This document shows positions 33,106 to 44,150 of a stretch of 64,000 nt of DNA, in pieces. The stretch covers positions 62,001 through 126,000 of the forward strand of contig WNNJ02000831.1 in assembly GCA_012934845.2 (NCBI GenBank), written 5' to 3'. The stretch is from Pomphorhynchus laevis. Lineage: Eukaryota; Acanthocephala; Palaeacanthocephala; Echinorhynchida; Pomphorhynchidae. Position 1 is the first letter of the stretch, and the number at the start of each line of letters is the position of its first letter. The notes under the pieces were generated by a model, which worked only from the letters and a program-made list of their open reading frames with translations, did not search any database and was not told the origin of the DNA. The position numbers and the translations under genes were made by a program.

Positions 33106-36100
33106 CGTTGCACGCCTAAGCCAATACAATTTTTCTTGGCATGATAATTAAAGACGACACAGTTTCTTCTTGATGATGAATGCAATATTACTTCAAACAA
33201 CTACAAATTAACCTTGAAAAAATAAAAATGTCTTATTTTCAAGAAAAATTTTATTACAAAAATTTTATAAAAACAAAAATTCAAACTTAATCCTTAAAAA
33301 TTCGAATACGAATTTAAGTTTTTTTGACTTGTTTAAAATTCTACTTCAAAAGGAATGTCAAAATATAATATAAGGCAATAGCAAAAACTAAGATCAAATA
33401 TCCCGACATCTAAAGAAACAATTAAAATAATCATTATTTTAATCATTATAATAAAAACTGGTATTTAAAAAAAATTTAATAGAAATTATATTAAATATTT
33501 ATTATAAAAATCAAATATAATATAATATTATATATTATATTATATTTTTTATTAAAACTAAATACTCGAATATTCATTATACAATTTGAAAAAGTAATTA
33601 AGTAAACGATAACTTGGAGTACTACTCAAAACTACTTAGTTTAACATATTTTTGATTTGTTAATGAAAATATGACGGAACTTTTGAATAGGGACTAAGAA
33701 CTACGATGTATTTGATAAAAAATTTATATGCAAAATTGGAAAATTATTTTACATTTTTTATTGAGAACGTTTTTTTACATAGTGATAAGTTAATAAATTC
33801 GAATTTAGCAGCGAGAAGGTAGATGCTTTTAGGCATTGTAGCATAGTGTGCATAGGTGCATTATATGCATTTCACATCTTCACAGCTGTGTATTATCGAA
33901 AAATAATTTTTAGTTTTTTACTTAAAAATTATCTTTTCTGAAAATTTTGACACCGTGACATGCTGATATTTTTTATTCGATAATAGAGTGAAGTACTAAA
34001 ATATTAATATTAAAATTTAAATATTTACTGATGATAATAGGAAATATCAAATTAGCTTGGGAACGATTTGCATTACATATCTTATATGTAATAAATAATA
34101 ATAAATATTAATATCAAATATAACAAATATAATATATTTAATTAATATTAAATATTAATATATCATATATAAACATAACTTTAAATGTGTATTCATGAAA
34201 ATGCTAAATTATTAAAGTCCAATATCGAAAAGTAAATTATTTCAGTATTACTACATTCATTATTCAGCACATCATAAGATTATTGCCTTGGAAGATGACA
34301 CTATTATATTTTATATTGGATTCAAAATGTCCTAATCGCATATTAGTTCGTTTGAACTGATTGAGCGTTAAGACACTAAATTCTAATCAGCTAAGAATGC
34401 GACCCTGATTACGTTGTAAATTGCAATATCGTGTTGATCCATGTTAATATGAGCAGAATAGCCATACGCTGTCAATGATCAAATTTGCTGTGTGCATCCA
34501 TATTGGAATATATTTCAATATGCACATTAAACATGATTCGATCTCTACTGTAACACTTCCTAATGTGTAATCGTGTGCCTCTTAATAAATATGTGAGGCT
34601 TTCACAAATTTACCTACACATACTTCGAGTATTTTTAATTGTTCCATTATTTCCATAGAGAACAGGAAATAGCTTCAAAACGCATTGTTCTGCTTTACGA
34701 ACGTCATTTACGGCTATGAAATAGTGTTTGTTATGCTATATCTAAATCAATAATTAGAGACTAATTAATTAAATGACTAATTTTGCACTAGTTCATAAAA
34801 TTTCCGTTGACCAATTCACTAATTGAAAGTTCTGAATTTTTAATTTTTTTCTCATATTTTTTCTTGTAAAATAAATAATTTTTGACAATAGTCTATTTTT
34901 ATTCGAAAAATATCCGTTATATTGAAGATATTTAAGTCATAAATTTCATCAAATTTATAATTAATTTATAGGAACAAAGGAAAATCAAAGACCAAAGGAT
35001 TATTCAATATTTCAATGGAAGCTGTCATCAAAATCGTGACTTATAATAATGACTTATGACTTATAACATAATCAGTCTATTATGTTAGTCTAAAATGATA
35101 CTAATATAATATTGAACTATTGAAAATTATTTCAGATTTTTTTACCAGTAGATCGTTTAAACCGCAAAACGTTCAATATATAGAATGAAAAACCGTAACA
35201 ATTTTCTTTCCATGATGATGGCAGTTGCCATTGAAATATTTAATAATCCTTCGGTCATTGATTTTCCTTTGTTACTATAAATTAACAAACCTTCATATTT
35301 TTGCAAACACGATTCTGTAAAAAATAATATAATTGCCTGAAACCCCAATAAATGTTCGTATTTTTACGAACACATTTTTACCTACACTTGTCTGCCTTTC
35401 TAAGGTGTTGCCTAGCATAACAAACAAGGCAGGTATTGTGCTTTTAGGTATTTAATAAATATGATATAAATACCCTGTAGTTTTCGCAAAGATCAGTAAT
35501 AGTTAAGGGATGAAATGCATACGAATTATTAATAAAAAGTTTACAAATGATTTCAATTTTGGGTTATAATAGTGAAACGAATAGACGGAACCATAATAGC
35601 GAAACCATCAGTAAACAGGTTTATCTGTCACTGATAAATAAAAATAAATATAAATATGAAATTAATTTTAAATAAATTAAATAAAAATTAATAAATAATA
35701 ATTTTAATTAATTAAAATTAATTATAAATAAAATAAGTTTTATTAAAATTAAATAAAATAAATTTATATTTAATTTATTTAAAAAGTAAATTAAATTGAA
35801 ATAGAGATAAAATGCGAGGTGATACAAAAATATCGTCAAAATATGAAATTTATCGTTCCTTGTGCATTTCAAGATGATCAGAGCTAATAATGCATGTTAA
35901 GAAACAGCAAATACTACATATTTCATTAAGCAACTGCGATTACTTGTAGTTTGTAATGTGTGTTTCTGCGAAACAAGAAAATGACCTAAAGAGCCTTTTC
36001 AGAAGTTGAACATCTGATTTATGGATCGGACAACCGGGGATTTAATAAATCAGTGAATCACCAGATGATCAGTTATAGTTGAATTGTAAAAGTGTGATTA

Positions 36101-36329
36101 CAGATTTGTGGTTTAAAATTCTTAGGTTAATCGTGAAATTTAAATTAGCATATGTGAACCGATACACATCTGTACATAATTCAATAGTATATACATTCAC
36201 GAACCTCAAAACGCTATGTAAACTTTAAATGAAATGGTGTGTAGCAGATCAACATAAACTTTCAATGGACTCTTTGGAGGCCATTTTTTTCTCGTATTAT
36301 TACTTATTACCATTATTTTTTTTAAATAA
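33106..36329. other. AT-rich 5' flank of DDB1
   Basis: About 3.2 kb without a supported gene and very AT-rich, with simple A/T words at 33470-33560, 34080-34170 and 35640-35790. It contains one copy of a dispersed repeat (34590-34765). No TATA box or clear promoter for DDB1 could be singled out. Confidence 0.5.
34590..34765 (+). repeat. Dispersed repeat, inverted partner at 43165-43330
   Basis: About 150 bases are shared with 43165-43330 in the opposite orientation, including GAACAGGAAATAGCTTC and CATTTACGGCTATGAAATAG. It has no hallmark of a known element; a SINE or a LINE 3' piece is possible. Confidence 0.65.
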
Positions 36330-36645
36330 TAATTTATTATTAAAAAAATTATTTATTACACGACTTTGACACATAAAAGAGTCATTTTCTCATTCTTAAG
36401 AAAAGAAAAAGTAGTTCAGCAATAATAAATTGCCACGTATAGTTATTTCCTGCGAAGATTCTTCTCTTTTTATCCACATGCTCAGCGCATTCTGGAATGA
36501 TTTGTACTGTGTCATAGAGACGATCGAATTCGGCAATCGGTTCCATAGGTTTACCGCTCTGTGAGATAATCGCAAGTATCTATGACATTTCCCATGTGAT
36601 TGAACAACAACTGAACAAAAAGATTTTAACAGCTTAAATACACAA
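36330..36645 (-). mobile_element. LINE-B 3' fragment
   Basis: The minus strand encodes a LINE C-terminus, GKCHRYLRLSHRAVNLWNRL followed by a KSFQNALSMWI block. It resembles the end of the 51-55 kb element (LSRISRLSHQVVRMWNLLPE and QFMRRMEQWL). The 3' tail reads AGTCGTGTAATAAATAA, close to AGTCTTGTAATTAAATAAAT of that element. It is broken at 36645, where the iterons of LINE-A begin on the other strand. Confidence 0.72.
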
Positions 36646-36650
36646 TCAAT

Positions 36651-37018
36651 CCAGTTCCAGATCAATCCAGTTCCAGATCAATCAAGTTCCAGATCAATCC
36701 AGTTCCAGATCAATCCAGTTCCAGATCAATCCAGTTCCAGATCAATCAAGTTCCAGATCAATCCAGTTCCAGATCAATCCAGTTCCAGATCAATCCAGTT
36801 CCAGATCAATCCAGTTTCAGATCAATCCAGTTCCAGATCAATCCAGTTCCAGATCAATCCAGTTCCAGATCAATCCAGTTCCAGATCAATCCAGTTCCAG
36901 ATCAATCCAGTTCCAGATCAATCCAGTTCCAGATCAATCCAGTTCCAGATCAATCCAGTTCCAGATCAATCCAGTTCCAGATCAATCCAGTTCCAGATCA
37001 ATCCAGTTCCAGATCAAT
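36651..37018 (+). promoter_or_regulatory. 5' iterons of LINE-A copy 3 (23 x 16 bp)
   Basis: Twenty-three exact-length 16-base units CCAGTTCCAGATCAAT run without a gap from 36651 and end 26 bases before the ACGCACAAGGACGT block that opens the LINE. Nearly all units are identical. Those at 36683 and 36747 start CAAG, and the one at 36811 has TTTC. The spacing of 64 bases between the variants points to duplication of 4-unit blocks. Its position suggests promoter monomers as in some mammalian L1s; function is inferred. Confidence 0.7.
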
Positions 37019-40000
37019 CCAGCAAATTTAAGAGTTTTAACGCACAAGGACGTCGATGGGAGGACGTAAGAAGACAGCTAGACCGACACCAACTGTGCTC
37101 AACTACAAGTACAATGCTCGACACACGACTGCAGCGTCTGGACTACAATCACATGCGACATCAGTAAGTCTAAAGAAGACTTCATATGCGGCTTTTGTGC
37201 CAACAAACTCATACGCGACCTCTCCCATAAGAACATATCAACCTCAAACGTGTCCAATCAAACCACCCCAGTTGTTTCTGATATCCTTTGTCAACCCAGT
37301 GATCCTGTCAACATATGCACTTCTAATACTATGTGTTCACTTTCCGGCAACCCCCGTATCTTCCAATCTGTCTCGTTTCTCAATAACCTACATCCCTCAA
37401 TTAAAACAACCTCCACCAACATCCACAATCCTTTCACTCATAACCTTTCCTCAGATCGCTCACCACCCTCTCTATTATCCAAATCCTCTTTGTCTTCCGC
37501 TGTCAAACCTACTCCCTTAATATCCTCAACTCCCAGCTCTCCTATCGGGATCTCACCAACTCACGTTACTCGTCATCCTTTACGGAAACGCTTTCCTTCT
37601 CGCGATTGTTGCGTCATCGTCACTAATATCACTCCTTCCACCTCTTTATCTCCACAAGCACGTTTAGACCACGATGTTTCCGCATTCAGATCCATCCTCT
37701 CGTCTCTTGTTTCTGCGGATAACTCATCCTTTTTCAACAACATCTCTCCTGTCGCATTCATTCGCCTAAATAAATCTTCTCAATCTAATCCCTCCCAGCA
37801 CCCTCTCCTAAAAGTTGTTTTCAAGCATTGTTCTCACGCGTCTTCTGTCATCTCCCAACGATTCAAACTCATGTCCTCTTCAGCCACTCGCATTTTCCAC
37901 GATCGCACCCCCACCGAAATCGCTCAACTCTCATCTGCCCGCATCGAAAAACGCCGTCGCGAGAAAAACGGCGAAACATCTCTATCCATCCAAAGCATCG
38001 ACGAAAATTTTCAAGTTGTCCACACCCGACCAAAAATTCGATGGTGCTATATCTCCCTTATGCGTATTCTCCACTAGCCCCTACCACCACTACACACGGT
38101 TTCCGCCTCGGTCTCCACAACACTAGATCTATTCTCAATAAATCCGATCTCATCCTCAACTTATTCACTAAGCAATCCATCGATCTCTTCTGCTTCACCG
38201 AATCCTAGCACTCCGATTCTAACGACATCTACATCCGCCGTTTGCTCTCTGCCGGTTGCTCACTAGTCGAATCCGCTCGCCCCCTTAGCAAATCCCCTTC
38301 TAAATTCTCTAATCATGGCGGCATTGTCGCATTCGCCCGTCACCCCGCGTCTCTTCGCAAAATCACTTCCCCTTTCAGTCCTTGCTCTTTTGAACTGCTC
38401 ACTTGTCGTTCTTCTAACCCGATCACTCTAGATCTCGCCATTGTATACCGTCCTGATTCATAATCTCCTACATCCTTATTTTTTACCAAACTCGCTGACC
38501 TTATGTCCCACTGTTCTTTGTCCTCAATCCCTTCAATCGTTCTTGGCGACTTCAACATCCGCCTCGACCGCCCCTCTTCCACCGAGTCAATCCAGTTCAT
38601 CAACATTCTATCCAACTATAACTACAAACCCATCTCCACTGCCCCCACACATACCCTTAATGGGGCACTCGACATCATCGCTGTCCCCGGTCATTTTGCT
38701 GCTTACACCTCCCTGCACCTTTTCGATCCTGGTCTATCCGATCACTTTCTCGCCACCCTTGATCACGCTCACAACCACACCCTCCTCACACACCTACAAT
38801 ACTACGTCGCTCTTGGAGAAATCTTGACCTATTCATTCTCCGCTCTGCCTTACTCAAATCGACCCTATCCTATCCAACAATAACATATTCCTCTCCTCAC
38901 GATCTCGCATTTCTTTTGGACTCTGAACTCACATCCATTCTCGATATTCTCTTGCCCTTCAAGCCTCATCCACACTGTTGCTTGCACCGTGCTCCGTGGT
39001 TTGACATTTAGTGCCTACTCTCAAAGCGTCGACTCCGTCTTGCTTTTCGAGTATATCACCGCTCTCTCAGACGTGATTTCCGCTCGATCACTCCGTCTTT
39101 CCGTGATACCTATCTTGCTCATCGGCGGTCTCATCTCCACCTACTACGTACCAAATGCAACTCCTTTTGGCAGCATAAAATAATCACTTCATTCAACACT
39201 AAGACTCTATTGAATACTTTTAAATCAATCATTGCTCGCTCCTCTCCGCCGTGCAACATCAATCCCCATGATTATTCGTCATTTCTCCAGAGCAAAGTAT
39301 CCACGTTGCTCTTTCACAGCCCTGTCTTCATCTTATCCCACTCAGCCCAGCCTAGCCTCATTCTCCCGGAACTCTTTCATCTTCTCCCTGTCTCACCTTA
39401 CGAAGTCTCATCTGTTCTCATGTCCTTGCCTAGCAAAACCTCATCTGCTGACCCCCTGCCTACCCACATACTTAAATCCATATGCTCATCGATATCCCCT
39501 TTTCTCACGACCTTGTTAAACTCGTCCATCCGCAGTCGTATCTTCCCTTCACACTGAAAATCCGCAATCGTTCGTCTCCTCCTTAAGAAACAATCGCTCG
39601 ACCCCTCCCTTCCTTCTAGCTATCGCCCCATTTCACTACTCCCTACTCTTTCTAAGCTCTTAGAACGCCTCATCTTAATACAGATCGACGCTTATCTCTC
39701 GTAATCCAATCTGTACCCTCCTTTCCAATCCGCTTTCCGCTCTAATCACTCCACAGAAATCGCCTGCATGAAAGTTTACAACGACTTACTCATTTCTCGA
39801 AACAAGGCTCTATATAGTATTCTCATATCCCTCGATCTCTCCTCCGCCTTCGACATTGTCGACCACTCCGTCCTCCTTTCTCGCCTTCGTTATGATTACG
39901 ACTTTTGTTCTTCCTCCGTAGCATGGTTTGCCTCATATCAATCCGACCGTTCCTTTCGCGTCTGTTCTAATTCATCATCCTCTCCTCCCATCCCTATATT

Positions 40001-41015
40001 TTGCGGGGTCCCACAAGGTTCAGTCCTAGGTCCCCTGCTTTTTTCTCTTCTGCTCGGCGATCTTTAACCGCTTATCAAACCTTTTTCTTTAAAGTCATGC
40101 AATACGCCGATGACATTCTCATCTATGCTCATGCACCCGTCCATCGCATACACGATATCGGCAATTCTGCCTCCAACTGTATTTCTTCTATCTACGAACG
40201 TCTCTCCAATCACCATCTCGTTCTAAACCCCGACAAGTCTAAATTAATGTGGATCCTCCCTCGTAAACCAAACATATCTCCTCCCACTGTATCTTTTGCC
40301 TCATCGATCATCCCCATAGTCTACAATCTCACTTTCTTAGGCTTTCATTTCGATGATCACCTTTCCCTTAAACCCTTCGTCCGTAACAAGGTCCGCTCGT
40401 CTAACTTAATTCTCCGTGACATCCGCCGTATCCGCTCCCTTATCGACTTCCGTTCTTGCATGTCTCTTCTTTCATCGCTTCTTTTCCCTAAAATCGATTA
40501 CTGCCTTAGCCGTTTCGCCAATTCTCCAAAATCCATCATCCTACCACTACAACGCATAATCAACTCCGCCGTTCAAGTGCTCTTTCGTCTCTGTCGCTTC
40601 GACCACATATCCACATATCTTGCCCAACTCTCCTGGCCCACCATTCACATCCACATCAAACTCCGCCTTCTCGTTACTTTTCGTCTCATTGCTGTCGGCT
40701 CACCATCGTTCATCAACCTTCCTTTCTTAGACGACACTCGCCCCACCTCGCTATCGCTGCGTTTCCGTCATACCCTCTTACTCCACGTTCCCAATTACTC
40801 CAACAACTATGGTCTCCGATCCTTCCTCGTCGCCGCCTCACTCGCCTGGAATCAACTCCCTCTCGACGTCCGCCGCGCTCCTTCCTTTATCACATTCAAA
40901 CACCTCCTCCGTTCACACCTTCTCGACACATGATTTACATTTGTGTATTGTTGTGGTCATGTAAGCGTGCGCTGGCACGCATTTGCCACGTTAAAATAAT
41001 TTTTTTAAAGGTTGC
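37019..41015 (+). mobile_element. LINE-A copy 3, longest
   Basis: The best LINE-A reference in the window. ORF1 (about 37056-38077) has a PHD-like zinc finger, QCSTHDCSVWTTITCD and FICGFCANKL, and a C-terminal block HDRTPTEIAQLSSARIEKRR; a frameshift separates the ATG (37056) from the finger frame. ORF2 starts near 38090 with HNTRSILNKSDL. The EN has SIVLGDFNIRLDRP near 38540. The RT has LSSAFDIVDHSVLLSRL near 39840, GVPQGSVLGPLLFSLLLGDL near 40010 and VMQYADDILIYAHAP near 40100. The C-terminal domain (40250-40933) ends NNYGLRSFLVAASLAWNQLP. It has about three in-frame stops in EN and at least one frameshift in RT, so it is dead but young. The 3' end has the hairpin at 40965-40980 and an A/T-rich tail. 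Confidence 0.92.
40965..40980 (+). other. LINE-A 3' hairpin, copy 3
   Basis: Stem GCGTGC/GCACGC with loop GCTG, then ATTTGCCAC. An outer GTGG/CCAC pair encloses it. Confidence 0.68.
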
Positions 41016-41037
41016 CCTTCCCGCCACTAGTGCCATA

Positions 41038-41083
41038 AGGAAGATGATAAGAATCTTCCTAATGAAAGATTCTTATCATTTTC
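41038..41083. repeat. Inverted repeat at LINE junction
   Basis: Arms GGAAGATGATAAGAATCTT and its near complement face each other around a short centre, and a third, direct copy of GGAAGATGATAAGAAT follows near 41090. It sits exactly between the end of LINE-A and the start of LINE-B coding sequence, as expected of repair filler at an insertion or recombination junction. Confidence 0.6.
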
Positions 41084-41094
41084 CTCTTTAAGGA

Positions 41095-41760
41095 AGATGA
41101 TAAGAATGTAGCTATGAAACTTCAAGTTCGAAGTTTGATTCGTCTTGGGAAGCGTACCACAGAGAAACCTCGCTTATTGAAGATCGTCTTGCGTTCTGCA
41201 GACCACGCTAAGATGTTGCTTCATTAGGGTTACCTCTTAAAAGGTTCTACCATAAGAATACTGAGATACATTTATTTTTATGATCGTTTGAAATTGAGGA
41301 AGGCTCGAGAGGAGCTACAGGGTAGAATAAGCGAAGGAGAGACGAATCTATGAATAAGAAATTTTCAAGTAGTTCGGTGGCGACCATCAGTACGTTGGAC
41401 TCCGCTTCTCCCAAACTAGAAAATGGGTTTTATTCTGATTTCAATTTTGATGATTTAATTGATTTTTCTGAGGTACATGTTAAAACTTGCAAAACCTTTA
41501 CGTTATCAGAGACTTCGCTTTATATTGATTACTCAAACGTTCGAAGCCTTCCATTCAATTTCGTTTCTTGCTCGACCATATTGCTGATAATCATTATGAT
41601 ATAGTCTGTATTTCAGAATCATGGTTACATAGTGGCATCTCTGATAATCTGTTTAATGTTGTAGATTATAAGTTAATAAGAGCGGATCGCTTTCCTGATA
41701 TGCGAGGTAGATGAGTTGTAGCATTCGTTCGACATGAATATCAACATCAAATGTAACATA
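41095..41760 (+). mobile_element. LINE-B fragment: ORF1 end and EN start
   Basis: Plus-strand frames read a LGKRTTEKPRLLKIVL block, then RKAREELQGRISEGETNL and RNFQVVRW (ORF1 C-terminus), followed by SNVRSLPF near 41545 and VCISESWLHSGISDN near 41610 (endonuclease start). The order is that of LINE-B. It is cut on both sides and carries several frameshifts. Confidence 0.72.
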
Positions 41761-41999
41761 TCTTTGTGATTCTGAGTGGTCAAATGAGTGTCTGTCTTAT
41801 ACTGTTAATCATCAATTGTTGAAAAAAAATAAATCTTTTTTAACAACTGATAAAGAGTGTCCTCTGTGGCTCGGACGATCATTTAGAATAACGGATTCCG
41901 ATGGATAACCAGGAAAGACATGGGTCATTCGCAATAACTGTAATAAATCATTGTACACATATCTCTTGTAATATTTAGTTGGCTTAGTCTATTACAGTA
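41761..41999. other. Short unassigned stretch between LINE fragments
   Basis: No coding or repeat signal that I can support. Confidence 0.3.
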
Positions 42000-43113
42000 G
42001 GCAATGCTTTAAAGACCAGAACATAGCTTGGAAAATCGGCGAAGAATCTTTTCTAATTAGTTTATTTCACCACGCGTAGAAGGAAAAGTCGCCGGCGAAG
42101 CATAATCAATGATTGGTCTGAGCAACGCCTTATATAATAGTGAGAACTGAGACGGTGGCTGCAAACTAAAGGTATTTTTGATCATGTAAATACATTTCTT
42201 CGGCATGTTGCATATATTTTCAGTATTGAGGCCGGTTTTAAACGAATTCTGAACAATTATCTCAAGATCCTTTGTATACGAAATTGTGGGAATAATCTCA
42301 CCGCAAACAAAATAATCATTTGATAAATCACTACGACCAAATCTGAGGTGGACACATTTAGTAATGTTAATCATGATTCCGGTCAGTTCGCTCCACCTAT
42401 TAACCATATTTATGTCATCTTGTAAGTGTTACATATCGGCATCGTATGTTATAACATTCCATATTTTAAGATCATCAGCGAATGCTATTTTTTACATTTT
42501 AGAGAGCGTAGCAAACTATTCAGAAATATCACGAATAATAATGGGCCCAACACTAATCACTGAGGAACACCCATTGATAAATTTGACGGTCTAGATAGAC
42601 AATTTCCAACTCGAACTCTGAAAGAACGATCAGATAGGAAAGCGTGAATCCATCGAATAATATGAATTTCAATTCCGTAATATGGAAGAGTCTTAATCAA
42701 CATATTGTGGGGAACCCTATCAAAGGCCCGACTGAAGTCGAAATACACGACATCAACAGCATTACCCTGCGCAACTGCATCAACCCATGCTTCGCGTGCA
42801 CATAAAAGATTAGACATGCAAGAATGTCCAGACAAAAACCATGTTGCGAATTATCTAACAAGTTCGATGATTCAAGATAGGATAGTAATCGCCGATGCAA
42901 TATGCGCTCTAACATCTTGCATACAACACTTGTAAGGATTATTGCTCTATAATTTTCAGGATTGTGACGATCTCCTTTTTTGTGGACTGGCACTACAGTG
43001 GTGATTTTCCAATCTAACGGTAGAATTGACTTAGCTAGTGATATTTTATAACAAATATGTACTGAGATAAAACGCTGTAAAGGAATCAAATAGGCTTTAA
43101 CCGATTTCAACAT
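42000..43113 (-). mobile_element. LINE-B-like RT fragment
   Basis: On the minus strand the RT reads in order VVPVHKKGDRHNPENYRAI near 42990, NSQHGF near 42850, VVYFDFSRAFDRVPHNML near 42740 (catalytic Asp), SMGVPQ near 42570, AFADDLKIWN near 42480 (Asp-Asp) and the connection block ITKCVHLRFGR to PATFPSTRGE (42370-42060). It is closely related to the 51-55 kb element but lacks both ORF1/EN and the C-terminal end. A few frameshifts and stops are present. Confidence 0.82.
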
Positions 43114-43164
43114 AAATAAAAATTAGTGAACAATTTGCATTTAGATTTAGCCATATAGGTAAAG

Positions 43165-43330
43165 CAATTAATCATTTAGATATAGCATAACAAACACTAT
43201 TTCATAGCCGTAAATGACGTTCGTAAAGCAGAACAATGCGTTTTGAAGCTATTTCCTGTTCTCTATGGAAATAATGGAACAATTAAAAATAATCGAAGTA
43301 TGTGTAGGTAAATTTGTGAAAGTCTCTGTT
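43165..43330 (-). repeat. Dispersed repeat, partner of 34590-34765
   Basis: The inverted counterpart of the segment 8.5 kb to the left, with few differences. It lies just upstream of a cluster of foldbacks. Confidence 0.65.
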
Positions 43331-43546
43331 ACATTAACAAAAACGAATGAAAGCTAGTAATTATACCTTCTTTTCTACATTAAATGAATATGAAGTAGTA
43401 TATGCTGAAATTACAGGATTATATCTAAAATTAAATATAAAAGCAGTTGTCAATTTATTGAAATATAAAGCATGTGAAATAGGAAATATTTATATGTTGA
43501 AATTAAATATTATAAATAATCATTATAATAATATTATAATAATCAT

Positions 43547-43731
43547 AAAATTATTAACTGATTAAAGGAGAGAGTGAATATAATTTTAATTAAATCAAAT
43601 TTTTGATAGCTAACTGCTATCATCAGGATAAAATATATAATTTTATCCTGAAGATGATAACAGTTAGCTATCGAAAGTTCAATTGTAATAAAAATTATAT
43701 TCGCTCTCTCCTTTGATCAGTTAATAATTTT
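43547..43731. repeat. PLE-type foldback
   Basis: Arms of about 90 bases with almost no spacer, sharing the outer TTATTAACTGATNAAAGG. The plus-strand arm has CTGAAGA (43648-43654), a T, stem GATAAC/GCTATC with loop AGTTA and one mismatch, and GAAA (43673-43676). The minus-strand arm has lost three bases in the box but has the perfect stem GATAGC/GCTATC. Confidence 0.7.
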
Positions 43732-43784
43732 GAGTGAACAACAAATGTATAACACATCTTTATTATTTTAAATAATAAAATTTT

Positions 43785-43900
43785 TGATAATGATCCATTA
43801 TTGATAAAGAATTATTGGAGCTGGATCAAAGAAAGGAAAATTTTATTCGATATTTCGCTAACCATCTTTCTGAATATGCTACCAGAGCATCTGGTAGCAT
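43785..43900 (+). repeat. Partial foldback arm
   Basis: It repeats the left arm of the neighbouring foldback (GATAATGATCCATTATTGAT through TTCGATATTTCGCTAACC), then passes into CTGAATA (43870-43876), a T and a strong hairpin GCTACCAGA/TCTGGTAGC. The GAAA box is missing. It is a decayed variant of the same module. Confidence 0.55.
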
Positions 43901-43971
43901 CTACAAAGCCTGATAATCTGTAAATCGATTGATTTATATTTTTGATTTTAAATAGTTGATAATGATCCATT

Positions 43972-44150
43972 GTTGATAAAGAATTATTTGAGCTGGATCA
44001 AAGAAAAGAAAATTTTATTCGATATTTCGCTAACCTCTCTTAGTATCTTCAGAAAATTACAATTTTTTCTGAAGATGCTAACAGATGTTAGCGAAATATC
44101 GAATAAAATTTTATTCTTTTCTTTGATCCAGCTTTAAAAATTCTTAACAA
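43972..44150. repeat. PLE-type foldback, best preserved
   Basis: Arms 43972-44057 and 44066-44150 with about 8 bases between them. The plus-strand arm holds CTGAAGA (44069-44075), a T, the perfect stem GCTAAC/GTTAGC with loop AGAT, and GAAA (44093-44096), then TATCGAATAAAATTTT. The outer part ends in GATCCAGCT. It contains no coding sequence, so it is a non-autonomous or solo remnant. Confidence 0.72.

Noticed and set aside
33106-33129. DDB1 start at the upstream end of the open frame (33129)
   Set aside because: That codon is TTG. The ATG at 33105 aligns with the N-terminus of known DDB1.
43972-44150. A complete, active hammerhead ribozyme
   Set aside because: Only the CUGANGA-stem-GAAA half is clear. 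With the foldback arms as stem III, no stem I or convincing cleavage site forms, so only a hammerhead-like core is claimed.
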